From contig JAIGNY010003048.1 of the NCBI GenBank assembly GCA_020152595.1, positions 268,501 to 332,500 of the forward strand: a DNA stretch of 64,000 nucleotides, written 5' to 3'. This document shows positions 21,060 through 31,311 of the stretch, piece by piece (the first letter of the stretch is position 1; the number at the start of each line of letters is the position of its first letter). This DNA is from Chiridota heheva (taxonomy: Eukaryota > Echinodermata > Holothuroidea > Apodida > Chiridotidae). Both the position numbers and the translations under genes were made by a program. Under the pieces are notes generated by a model. The model was not told the origin of the DNA, made no database searches, and saw only the letters and a list, made by a program, of their open reading frames with translations.

Positions 21060-21752
21060 ACATAACAAGATGACGGGCTAAGAAGGGTGAGTCAAAGCCC
21101 AAACTAACACCACCACCATCACAAAAAAAACTCAAAGACGCCCAGAGTTTAATGTTGACTTTGAAATTGTGAACAGAATTGGAGCTAACTAACTTACCCA
21201 CTCGGGCAAACCATTCCACTCATTTAACAACTCTTTGTGAAAAGCTAAAATGCTGAATATTTATCCGTGAAAACTCTTTGGTCAACTTCAAACTGTTACT
21301 ACATGTCACATGAGGATTAGCAGAAACATGCATGAAATTACAAAGTCAAAGCATCACTACCAGATAGGAATTTAAAACCTGAATCATATCACCACGTACT
21401 CTTCTTGGCTCAAGCGTTGTCAAACCAAGAATTCGCAAGTCAGATTCTTAAGAGATTCCTTACTTTGGGAATAAGTCTAGTGGATCTCCGCTGAACCTCG
21501 CTTTAAAATGAACTTATCCTTCTCAAATAAGGGACTCCATGTTTAAATAGCATACGCAAGGCGAGGTCTGACCAACTGCTTATACAAATCAAGAACAACC
21601 TCTCTACCAAAAAAACAAAAATGTCTGTTAATCAAACCAAGCAATGCATCCTATTTGCCCTTGCAGCTGCTAAAGCACACTGTTTAGAAGGCTTCAGGTT
21701 GCTAGTAATGACAACACCTAGATCCCTTTCTTGATCAACACAACCAAGATTT
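21060..21752 (-). pseudogene. CR1-like LINE, 3' part of ORF2 (downstream of insertion)
   Basis: On the minus strand this continues the reverse transcriptase ORF of the fragment at 23880-25030. It has the segment NLGCVDQERDLGVVITSNLK, then CALAAARANR, the QLVRPRLAYAI block and a WSPLFEKDKFILK stretch, which are the usual order downstream of the catalytic region in CR1/L2-group LINEs. Several stops and frameshifts are present. At the breakpoint the protein pattern resumes in register when the insert 21753-23879 and one CCAAGATTT copy are left out. Confidence 0.75.
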
Positions 21753-22079
21753 GGGAGTAACTATAGAATGAAGGTTTACCTAAAAAATACCCCCGACTCC
21801 CACACTTCCGACATGAATGATTTATTCTTATGAATTATTAAAGAATCTTAAATCATATGGCTCCCATGCAGTATCCCTGGCTGGGCAGTGAAGTCACACA
21901 GATTGTAAGCTTTCTATCTTAATTAAAAAATGATGCGTATGTATCTTGGAAGAACTTTCGTATATTTTAAGTCAAAACTATGGCATATCCCCGGCTGTGC
22001 AGCGCGGTCGCGGGGATTGTAGGCCTATTAATCCTAATTAAAGGACGATGCATATTCAATAACTTTAACATCCATACCT

Positions 22080-23760
22080 AGCAAAATGTTTGGAGAGTTA
22101 TAATCAACAGAATTAGAAACTGTGTTGACAGTAAGATGAGGATGAACAGGCTGGATTTAGAAGAGAAAGGAGTACCACCAAGCAAATTTTCATCCTGCGC
22201 AATATTCTAGAACAGGTTGCTTAATGACAGTCAACCATATATTTATCACCTTTGTTGACTTTGAGAAGGCTTTTGACTCTGTGCACAGAGAAAGCCTCTG
22301 GAAAATAATGGCAGCCTATGGTATTCCACAAAAGATAATATGTTTGATTAAAGTGTTATATGAAGACAGTGAATGTGCAGTTATAGGTGATGGTGTGGAC
22401 TCTGAATGGCTTTCAAGTCAAAAGTGGTGTAAAGCAAGGTGATGTAATGTCTGGGTTCCTTTTTCTGATGGTGGTAGACTGGGTGATGAGGAAAATGACT
22501 GATAATAACAGGAATGGAATTAGATGGAAGAGTATGTCAACCCTTGAGGGCTTATATTTTGCTGATGATGTCGCTCTACTTTTATCTACATGTACATATC
22601 AACACATGCAAACCAAAGTGACCAGGCTCAATCAGTATGCTGCACAAACTGGGCTAAGAATTAATAAGGATAAGACTAAGCTCATGAAAGTTAACAGCAA
22701 ATGTGCAAACAAAGTTTATATGGATAACCAACAACTAAATGAAGTAAACAAGTTCAGAGACCTTGGTGCAACAGTAAGCTTACCAGGTGGTGGCAAGAAA
22801 GATATCCAAAACAGAATCTCTAAAGCAAGAGTAGCATTTATGAAATTAAACAAGATATGGAACTCAAGCACATTCTCATTATATACAAAAATAACTCTCT
22901 TGTTAAATATGTACTCTTGTATGGTTGCGATATATGGAGAGTTAATGTAGCAGATAATGAAAAGCTGGATACATTTATGTTCAAATGTTACAGGAGAATT
23001 TTGAAGATCAGATGCAAACCCCTAGCTTGATTTAAAAAGGGCAGGGTTCTAGACTTGTTGAGGGGCACATTATTGCGCGTGCAAAGCGCTGTTTATTTTG
23101 GGCGTGGAGTCACGGGGCCCCCTTAAGGCTCAATTCCCTGGTGAAGAAGCTTTGCGATTTTAGCTACAATCATGCATCTCAGAATGAAGCTATTCTGAAT
23201 GATAAGGACCAGTCATTAGCCAAACAGGATAATTGCTTACTATGCTATCATTCTGTGTTTTGTATCAATGTAAAGTATATCATTTATGAGGCTAATTAAG
23301 ATCATTAAGTTAAAAAAATTATATATACAAAATAAATGATAATAAAATTTTTTTTCTTTCATGAGTGGCATGTTGGACCCCCAGGGGGAAGAGCAGACCC
23401 ACGGAAGGGGCGGCATGGCCGCCCCTGTGAAACAGCAAAGCTAGGGATCTGAGATGGCCATATGTAATATCTAACGATAAAATAATGAGAATCACTAAAC
23501 ATGACAAAATCAGCACTGAAGTAAAAAGAATGTGGAGGTGGATTGGTCATGTGATACGCATGAGCACTATTAAGCACTGTGTGACAGCTATGATGCCGAA
23601 ACCAGAGGGGAGAAGGAAAGTTGGTCATCCTAGAAGGACCTGGAGAAGGACAGTCGAGAAGGAGAGGAATGTAATGGGATGGAGCTCGTGGACAGAAGCC
23701 AGACAAGTTGCAAATAACAGAGTCCAGTGGGGAGATTGCACTGCAGCCATATGGGCCTGA
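22080..23760 (+). mobile_element. RTE-type LINE, 5'-truncated and interrupted
   Basis: Non-LTR reverse transcriptase. The finger region (IFITFVDFEKAFDSVHRESL) is in one frame at 22224-22442; the next frame (22387-22950) has GVKQGDVMSGFLFL and the catalytic YFADDVALLLS (two Asp), then GLRINKDKTKLMKVN and the thumb segment NRISKARVAFMKLNKIWNS. The C-terminal part resumes at 23485-23760 with MWRWIGHVIRM and GHPRRTWRRTVEKE, typical of RTE-group C-termini. One frameshift near 22430 and a 430-bp MITE at 23019-23446 break it. The endonuclease domain is absent. Confidence 0.85.
23019..23446 (+). mobile_element. CCCTAGCTT-ended MITE inside the RTE LINE
   Basis: Begins CCCCTAGCTTGATTTAAAAA and ends GAAACAGCAAAGCTAGGG, so the outermost CCCTAGCTT is inverted. 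It is flanked by AGATG-type direct repeats (GATCAGATG, GATCTGAGATG) and splits the RTE ORF. Copies in the same family are at 31344-33069 (inverted, carrying a LINE) and 33719-34345. Confidence 0.8.
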
Positions 23761-23879
23761 ATAGACTAGGTGAGGAGGTGAGAATTTTTGTGTTTGTTGA
23801 TAATAGTTTCAATGGAGAGTGACCTTACTGCCGGCAGTGAGGTCTATACTTCGAAGTGAACCTGTATTCTATAGTTGTA

Positions 23880-25030
23880 CCAAGATTTAAACCATTCATT
23901 CAGTAATCAAACTCCAAATTGCTCTGACCAAAATGAATAACTTTGCATTTATCAAGATTGAATGACATCTGCCATGATTGGGACCAAGAAACTTACTTAT
24001 CCAGATCATTATATAGATTATTGCATCATCAACAATCCTGTACAGCTTAGTGTCATCAGGAAATTTACACATCCTGGAGCCAAAGGAAACGTCAATATCA
24101 TTAATGAAGATTAAGAAAAGAAGCGCACCCAATACAGAACCCTGAGGAACACCACTTGTAACCTTCTTCCATGGAGATGCTTCACCATTAACAGCAGCTG
24201 TTTGTGACCTGTCAACTAACCAAGAATATATCCAACTGGCACACTTTCCCCTCCACACCAAGCTCTCTTGTTTTCATAATGGCCTACCTAACAGAGCCTT
24301 ATCAAATGCTTTAAAAAAAAATCTAAATAGATAACATTCACATTATGACCAGAATCAACTAGTTTAGTAACATCATCAAGAAGCTCCAATAAATTAGAAA
24401 CACAAGACCTTTTAGGTAAGAACCCATGCTGGAACAAATTCAACAAACCATTGACTAGTAAATAATCTAGTACAGCATCCTTAACAATGGACTCCATGAC
24501 CTTGCACACAACACTAGTAAGACTCGCTAGCCTATAGTTACAGGGCAAACTGTGGTCACTTTAAAAAGAATAAGAGTAACGTTAGCAATTCTCCAATCAC
24601 TAGGATCAACACCAACATTGAAGCACTGAAAAGATAATACTCAGGGAGCAGAAAGAACATCTTAACACTTGCGTAAGATATCAGGATGTATACCATCTGG
24701 ACTGGGTGCTTTATTTGACTTCAAACCTTTCAACTTCTAAGACACAACATCAACTGACAAATCAACATCCTTAATGGATACTGGAGAGTATACACTAAGA
24801 TAATCCACAACATCATCAGCAGGGGACTCCTTAGTGAAAACAGACACAAAGTAGTTATTGAAAACCTCAGCAATACCCTTACCACCATTGATAGTAACAC
24901 TATCATTACCTTGAAGGGGACCAACAACCTCCTTTGATTTTTGCTTATCATCAAAGTCAAATGGGATAAGCAGCAATTTTTTACTGTTTTTGGTGATTTT
25001 GTATGGAGTACTAAGCCTAGAAACAATACA
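23880..25030 (-). pseudogene. CR1-like LINE, 5' part of reverse transcriptase
   Basis: Minus-strand fragments in order: NGGKGIAEVFNNYFVSVFTK (24976-24737), a NKAPSPDGIHPDILRKC stretch near 24700, NYRLASLTSVVCKVMESIVK and LLNLFQHGFLPKRSCVSNLL (24548-24288), then SGVPQGSVLGALLFLIFIND and a catalytic box that reads FPDDTKLYR (24261-23896). The box normally has FADD, so the first residue after Phe is altered but both Asp remain. Frameshifts separate the fragments. The 3' continuation is at 21060-21752. Confidence 0.85.
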
Positions 25031-26120
25031 AATTGATATGCAAATTAAAAGACTAATACTTTAGACCTAAATGTAACTCAAATTTGACAGCAAATTTGAC
25101 AGCAAATATCCTACAAAAGACAATTTCTTGGTTATGTTAGTTTTTGGTATCGCGATATGTGTTAAGAGGAATGTTTCATGTCGTGGGAAAAGAGATAACG
25201 TGATAATCGACATGTTATCATGATAGCACTAATCAACATGAAGACGTACATTACTCTTGATTGTCCGGAAGCCAGTATGGAATGAAGCGAGATTACTCTG
25301 CACTGACCAGTGAGTGAAGTGACTCTTATTACAATTCTGATAAAGCAATGAATACATATGCACCAGAACTGAATATCACAAACTGGAGTGCACAGCACAT
25401 GTGGCATGCACATCATCTTCATTTCATAACTGAGGCACTTTTGATATATATAGACCCAATAGGAATCGAGCTTGGGACCACTGACTTATTAGGCTGATGC
25501 TTTGACGTCTAGATGACGGAGGTCATTGCCTTTCATAAGGGCCTATACCATTTTTACATTGTTATCAAATAGGTAACATTTGCTTTTGATCAATGATTTT
25601 GATAGTTGTCTTTGATCAACTTTCATAGAAAACTTTTTGAGTTTGTCAAAGGATCTCCTTGATCAAAGTTTGATCTCTTGTACATTCACTCATGACTTTG
25701 TCTCTGGAACCTTTTAATTTAACAATAAGATTCTTTTTACAAATTTGACATTTGTCCTATTATTTTGCTATTACTGTATATTGCTACAATTCTTTTGTAT
25801 CCCTGATGTTTCAGTGTAACTTTCTCAAACCTAAGCTCTGGCGTATGTGCCACTGATCATTTTGCTGTAGTAATGAAAAGGAAAAATAGAAACAAGAAGT
25901 TTATCAGCAATTAATTTGACTTTTAAGGCTCACTATCAATGCATGAGAAGATGAGGGGAGTCTTTGAAACTATTCATTGTGGGAAAATTCAATAAAGGGG
26001 TAGTAGACACTGAAGGCAGCCCTGGATGGTTTCACTGAGACTGGAGTGTGTGCTGAGAAAGGAAGGGAGAGGGAGGGGGGGTGGTGGCTAGGTTATTGAG
26101 AAGAAAAGATAGGGATGAAG
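25031..26120. other. No gene recognised
   Basis: AT-rich; contains a short duplicated AATTTGACAGCAAAT pair at 25080. The ORF at 25162-25422 (minus) is Cys/His-rich by chance composition and shows no zinc-finger spacing. Confidence 0.4.
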
Positions 26121-26129
26121 CGTGAAGAT

Positions 26130-26390
26130 GATGACAATTATTATTATTATTGCACTTATTTATATAGCGCCTCTCCCATGGATCGAAGCACTTTACAATC
26201 AAATTGATCATTTTGACAATGACAATAGGAATCAGGTAGCTCAGATGGTAAAGATGCAGACAGATGCTGCTGGGTATCGAGTTCTAGCCTTGGTCAGGTC
26301 TAACCCGTTTTCCCTCAGCTATGCGAACAGATACGCCGATCATCAATGCAAAAGTACTGTATGTCGTTTGCAGCTCCTGCTCCTCATTCA
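26130..26390. mobile_element. SINE-like repeats: ATT-tail element and tRNA-like head
   Basis: An (ATT)n tract leads into ATTTATATAGCGCCTCTCCC and AAGCACTTTACAA, a common tail of interspersed elements. Next, AGGTAGCTCAGATGGTAAAG resembles a tRNA box A and GGGTATCGAGTTCTAGCC a box B. Composite boundaries are uncertain. Confidence 0.5.
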
Positions 26391-26394
26391 CAGA

Positions 26395-26745
26395 CCTCCG
26401 TGGTGTAGTGGTTAGTGCTTTGTCCTCTCACCTGCACATCCTGGGTTTGAATCTTGGTGGGTCTGCAACCAGTGAGCTCACAACTGGTTGTCAAAGGCCG
26501 TGGCCGTCTGTTGAGATAAATGGCAATGGTTGAATGGCGCTTGCTGTCCTGCGGAGGGGATGTTAAGCTATTGTTCCTGATGGTAGGACAGTCACACCCT
26601 ACGTGGTTCTCTGAATGCTTCTCGAAAAAGTAGGGTGAAAACCCGGTGTTCATCCACTTCCGCCCTGGTCGCACGAGACTGGCATCTGCTATGTAGGCCA
26701 TAGCGTGGTGTCTATGCTCCATATAGGAGTCTTGCCGAGTTCCCG
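26395..26745 (+). mobile_element. tRNA-derived SINE, second family
   Basis: The head CTCCGTGGTGTAGTGGTTAG is box A-like and CTGGGTTTGAATCTTGG is box B-like at normal tRNA spacing. The body carries ACAACTGGTTGTCAAAGGCC and GTGG, a core shared with the SINE at 13294 and 60496. The remaining body (TGTTAAGCTATTGTTCCTGA, GGGTGAAAACCCGGTGTTCA) is different. It is not a functional tRNA: the arms do not pair well. Confidence 0.75.
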
Positions 26746-27449
26746 TAAGGGAGGATCATGTACAAAAAGAAAGATGAGAGAAGTTTGTGGGTGGGAAGGA
26801 AGAAATCAAAATAAGGAATTGATGATTGAAAAGATTCAAAGGATATGAAGACTTGTATGTGAGGATGCTGTTTACATTTAAGACAACTAACTTCTTCAAG
26901 TTTTTGTTTCCATCAGTGCCTAATCCAAGTAATTCATCAATTTATTTTTGGCTGATTCTGTTGCAGACCTGTGTAAATGTTATAAATGAATATAATGTCA
27001 TCTATTCAATGCAAGTGCACATACCATGCAGCTGATTGTTCAACAACCGATAGACTTCTTCTTGATCAAGTCAAGTTTTTAACTTTTCAAATGTAAGTCT
27101 TAAATTTGAGTCTTTTATAAATTATTTTGAAGTGAAAATGTTTGATTATATTAAATTCAGAATCCTTTCATGGGGTGGTATGAATGCAAGATGATGACAT
27201 ATACATGTATGCATGTGAAAGTTTAAGGAATGGTGATATATTTTTTTTTTTTGAAACAAACAAAGAACAGAAGGATGGGTTTAAAGTTGTAATGGAAGCT
27301 GTCAAATTTTGCATTGAAAATCATGCCAATGAAATAATTTACCCTATGTGCTAGCACACAGAATGTATTTCTTTAGAGTTTTCCTTAAAAAATTTCTTTT
27401 CAAAATGCTTTGACGTGAAGATCTAAGGGCTTGATTAATTAATGTCATT
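26746..27449. other. No gene recognised
   Basis: AT-rich sequence upstream of the main gene. No exon with a recognisable death-fold or other N-terminal domain was found here. Confidence 0.4.
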
Positions 27450-28010
27450 CATGTACAAATAATAATCATTTACCCATGCAAAGGAAAAATTATTTCTTAC
27501 AAGTTAGAAATCATGAAATAGATTATAAAGTAACACATTAATATTCTTATCTGTACTGGGTGTATGACATCGATTTTTAGAGGGTGTGTGAACAAAATGG
27601 CTGCTCCCATGTAAGTCTATATTGACAGATTTATTGTTTTTACAAATTAGAAAATATATTCTAAATTGTTTGTTATGATGTGAAAGTTCTTCAGATGAAT
27701 GATAATTATTATTTCTATCATGTTATATGAAGAAAAAGCCAGGCTTTGTGTCTCCTTTAAAAATAACAAATATTCTGACCAAGTTTCATACCTCCTAAAG
27801 CAATCTAACACATTTTGTTGTGATCATTAAAATCTTAAATGCTACCACTATGAAAATCGCCATTTTCATTTTAAAACATTCAGAAAATGATGTCATCAAC
27901 CCAACAAAATATCTTAATTGCTTGTATTTCTTTATAATCTATCTGTAGTTTTCTAGCTTAAAAAAGTTCTTTTTCTTTTGTAAGGGTCAATAATATATTT
28001 GTATACCAAA
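27450..28010. repeat. Inverted pair related to the 29120-29714 element
   Basis: The left half ends in GCTTTGTGTCTCCTTTAAA like the right terminus of 29120-29714. The right half (ACCAAGTTTCATACCTCCTA, AAAGCAATCTAACACATTTT, TTTCTTTATAATCTATCTG) is the reverse complement of internal sequence of the same element. It looks like two copies in opposite orientation. Confidence 0.55.
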
Positions 28011-28589
28011 AGTAATTATTAAAAAATGCTGTTTAGACTTTGTCACATCATTTTGGAATAAAAATCTGTAATAAAAGTTTATAAAGGAATACATTAATCT
28101 ACATTATCCCATGCTTATTGAAATTTTAAATGACAGGGCGAAATCGGAATTCATTGCAATGGCGACAAAAATCAACAAAGAACAAAACCATCTTTTAAAT
28201 ACATTACAAAGTCATCTAGCACATTCAAACAGAAACTTTCGAAACCCTAACATATTGCCAAAATACAGAATAAACTGCTATAAAAATGTATTCATTTACC
28301 GTGCGGCAATTTACTAACAGACAGGAGAGTTAGAATTACTGTTTTAAACCTTTTATCTTTAATTTTTGTCCTTATGATTTTCTGCTATGTGTCTTAATAT
28401 GTATATGTAGGTACTTTTTCCTTTTTACAAATGTTTCAAATTTTTCCTGGAATATATGATATATAATTGTAATCCTTATTTTCCTGTTGGGGAAATAGTG
28501 TCATGATGCGCAACATTTCATAATTGAACAGAATTGATGAATAACTTAAAATAGGATTAAGACTTTGACTTGCTGGTTTTTGGTATTGG

Positions 28590-28910
28590 GTAGATCCACA
28601 TTCTCTCCCGTGCCGACAACATCCACATTACCCACCTTAGAATAGGTCACACCCACCTCACTTACTCCCACCTTCTTATTGGCTCCCCCACCCCTCTGCA
28701 ACAATTGTCATTGCACCCTCACAGTCCACCACGTCCTCCTTGCTTGCCCCCTGCACAACCTTCCCAGAGCTTCCCTTACTCCCCACAACTCAATAGCAGA
28801 GATCTTCCAGAAAAACCCTCCAGATAAAATTATCTCCTTCCTTTATCTTGCTTCCCTATACAACCATGTTTAGCCTTCTTCAAACCCCCCTGCCCTCCAC
28901 CGCCCCTCTA
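28590..28910 (+). mobile_element. RNase H LINE fragment, end of ORF2
   Basis: Corresponds to the last 110 codons of the ORF at 36161-37339: GACAACATCCACATTACC, GGTCACACCCACCTCACTTA, CCCCTCTGCAACAATTGTCA (the CNNC zinc pair) and the closing CTTCCCTATACAACCATGTT then TAG. The frame is mostly preserved but has lost its upstream domains. Confidence 0.8.
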
Positions 28911-29119
28911 CTTTAAATGAAAAACAATGAGATAACACCAGGAACTTGATAGGTTTTCTCTTTGTGATGTCACACAATCTAAATACAATTTGCATAATTT
29001 ATGATGATGATGATTAAGCCTTAATATTCAAAATGCACTTAAATGGTAAATTTTTAAGTGATTTTGATGGAACTTTTTGCCATTTTCATGGTTTGTGGAT
29101 ATTGTCTTTCAATTTAACT

Positions 29120-29714
29120 TTAAAGGAGACATAAAGTTTGATACAATCACTATTTCATATCATAGGGGATACAAATCTTAAACAACTACCAAACACAGCA
29201 AGTCAAATTCTTATTCCTATCTCAAGTTATTCATGTTTAAAGTCGACACATGGAGGCTACCATTTTGTTCAATTCTGTATTGAAATATTGTACATAATTT
29301 CCCCCAATACAAACATAAGGAATTTAATGTATTTCTTTATAAATGTTATTAAAGTTTTTAATTCCAAAATGACATGACACAAAGTTTTAACAGAATGTCT
29401 TGATAAAATATAATTTCATGTGTACACAAAAATGTCCTTTACCCTTACAAAAGAAAAACAGCTAGAAGACGTGAGGTAGATTATAAAGAAACACAAAGCA
29501 TTCCAATGCTGAGCTGTTGACATCATAATCTGCATGTTTTGAAATAAAAATGTCGGCTCTCATGGCACTATTTAGTAGTAGCATTAAACTTTTTAATAAT
29601 TACACAAATTGTGTTAGATTGCTTTTGGGAGTATGAAACTTGGTCAGAAAAATGTATTATTTTTAATTCTATCATATGAAATAAGGATTATGTCAGACTT
29701 GATGTCTCCTTTAA
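29120..29714. mobile_element. MITE with TTAAAGGAGACATAAAG termini
   Basis: The left end TTAAAGGAGACATAAAGTTT is inverted at the right (ACTTGATGTCTCCTTTAA), with TTAA at each edge. It ends 120 bases before the splice acceptor of the main gene's first visible exon. Confidence 0.75.
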
Positions 29715-29834
29715 TAACATATTTAGAATAGTAGAACTTGCTATCTCTGGGTTTTGATTCAACTCTTAAATGTGACTAAAGTCTCAAAGTTATTTTATTT
29801 GAAAGTGATTAATTCTTTCAACTTTCATATACAG

Positions 29835-31311
29835 GATCTGGATCATCACTTATCAAAGAATTAATGAGTGTGCCATTTGTTCCAAGAGAGAAGGAGATAG
29901 CAGAAGTTTCCAAGTTGATTCTCAATCACATGAGAAGTCACCTGATAACTCAGGATCACCAACAGGAAGAGGATGCAAGAATAATACAGGTGTTTGGTAT
30001 TTCTAAGGTGGGGAAAAGATGGCTTGCTGAGAGAATTGGACAAAATGTGAAACAACTTTGTGAACACGATGGATTCATACATATGAAATTATTGACGTAC
30101 TTGGATAAAGATTTGATTTCGGAACTGTCATCTGGGAATTCTTTATCCCTGTCTGTAGGGCAAAAGTTTGGACATTTTAATCAGGGGTCAGAGGAAGAGA
30201 AGATCCGAGCGACCCTTGTTCTTCTGCTTGGAGTAGAAAATATTTCACCGGATAAATTACAATCAATTTTGTATGATTTTCTCTCCTACGATAACATTCA
30301 TTGCATTTTTACCACTTGCAGAAAGTTTCATTTTGTTCGATTAGGATCTCATTTAAAGAATGTTCAACTTCAAGTTTTAAATTCTAAGGAGTGTAGAACC
30401 TACTTGGGCCAATTTGTTATTCATTGGTCACAGAACTTGTCTGAAATCGTGAAACAAAGTGCTGGATTTCCGTATATATTACATTTTGCAGCAAAAAAGT
30501 TTGTTGATGGTGCCCTTTCAGAAAAAGAAATATTCACTTTAGTTGGCGAAGAGAAACGAGCGTTAAAAAAACATCTTGAAATTGAATATAAGGGTTCATT
30601 TTCATCCAAAAATTTGCGAACTATCAGCTTTATTACTGGTCCTTTTACACCTAAGGCTCTTGCAAATGTTGGAAATGTTGCAAACAAGTCTGCTATAAAG
30701 CGAGAAATTGTTGAAGATTTATCTGATTGCGGAATTTTGTCCTCATCAAGTGTATCAGAAGACAAGTATTTTGTGAATTGTCTCATGCGCAGCATTTGGG
30801 AGGAAAAGTATGGATTGAACAAAGATTCAGATCGAATGCTGCAAAATCGATTTTGTGCATACTATGCAAAACTCTTGGGGGAGCTTGACACAGTGCTAGG
30901 GAATAAGTTTCTGTATAAGGTTTTTGAAGAGGAATTTCCAAACATTACCAAACTAGTAGAGAGGGCAGTATACTGTGTCAAGGAACAGTATGACATTCTG
31001 ATTGAAGTTGCACACAAAGCTGAATATCTTATCATAGTATTTTTGGAAGGGAAAGAGCAGGTTTCTTTTTACCAGGCATGTTTGGAGGCAGCGAAGGAAA
31101 GAAAGAATGTGAAAGATATAGCACGAATGAACGCAGCATTTGGCCATTCTTTGCTGATCATAAGTGCAGATGTAAAGGTAGCACTTAACTATTTGGAGGA
31201 TGCTTTAAATCAAATGGTCAAAGGAGGCTTTGAAGCATATGAGCTGGCTATGGTTGTTAGTAGTGTGGGACAAGCATACCAACTACAGGGGAACCATTTA
31301 AAAGCTATCAG
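29835..31311 (+). CDS. Exon 1: NTPase module with altered P-loop, start of TPR region
   Basis: Residues are counted from Met at 29864. The entry segment PFVPREKEIAEV (4-15) matches the linker before NB-ARC modules. The P-loop is VFGISKVGKRWLAERIG (43-59): G-x4-G-K is kept, but the Ser/Thr that coordinates Mg-nucleotide is Arg52 (AGA, 30017-30019). The Walker B-like strand ATLVLLLGVENI (116-127) has Gly where Asp is usual. IFTTCRK (148-154) occupies the sensor/RNBS-B position and SAGFPYILHFAAKKF (199-213) is the GLPL-type motif. The winged-helix region follows, and from about residue 390 helices rich in Ala/Leu/Tyr lead to a TPR (VSSVGQAYQLQGNHLKAIR) cut by intron 1. Fold assignment is solid; nucleotide use is doubtful. 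Confidence 0.85.

Larger units (their letters stand above)
21753..23879. mobile_element. Composite insertion inside the CR1-like LINE
   Basis: Flanked by a 9-bp direct repeat CCAAGATTT (21744-21752 and 23880-23888). Near both ends an inverted match AACTATAGAAT..AGGTT.AC.T occurs (21759 on, and 23876 backwards), suggesting a DNA transposon with terminal inverted repeats. It contains two diverged copies of a roughly 110-base block (about 21865 and 21980) and an RTE LINE. Whether the terminal repeats belong to a DNA element that later received the RTE, or the whole is one event, is open. Confidence 0.65.

Noticed and set aside
23359..23706. 115-codon minus-strand ORF
   Set aside because: Antisense shadow across the MITE end and the RTE C-terminal frame.
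26395..26470. Functional tRNA gene
   Set aside because: Box A and box B are present but the acceptor and anticodon stems do not pair, and the sequence continues into a SINE body.
29864..29866. ATG as the true start of the NTPase-TPR protein
   Set aside because: The frame is open upstream to a splice acceptor, so the Met is probably internal.
30421..30822. 133-codon minus-strand ORF
   Set aside because: Antisense shadow of exon 1 of the NTPase-TPR gene.
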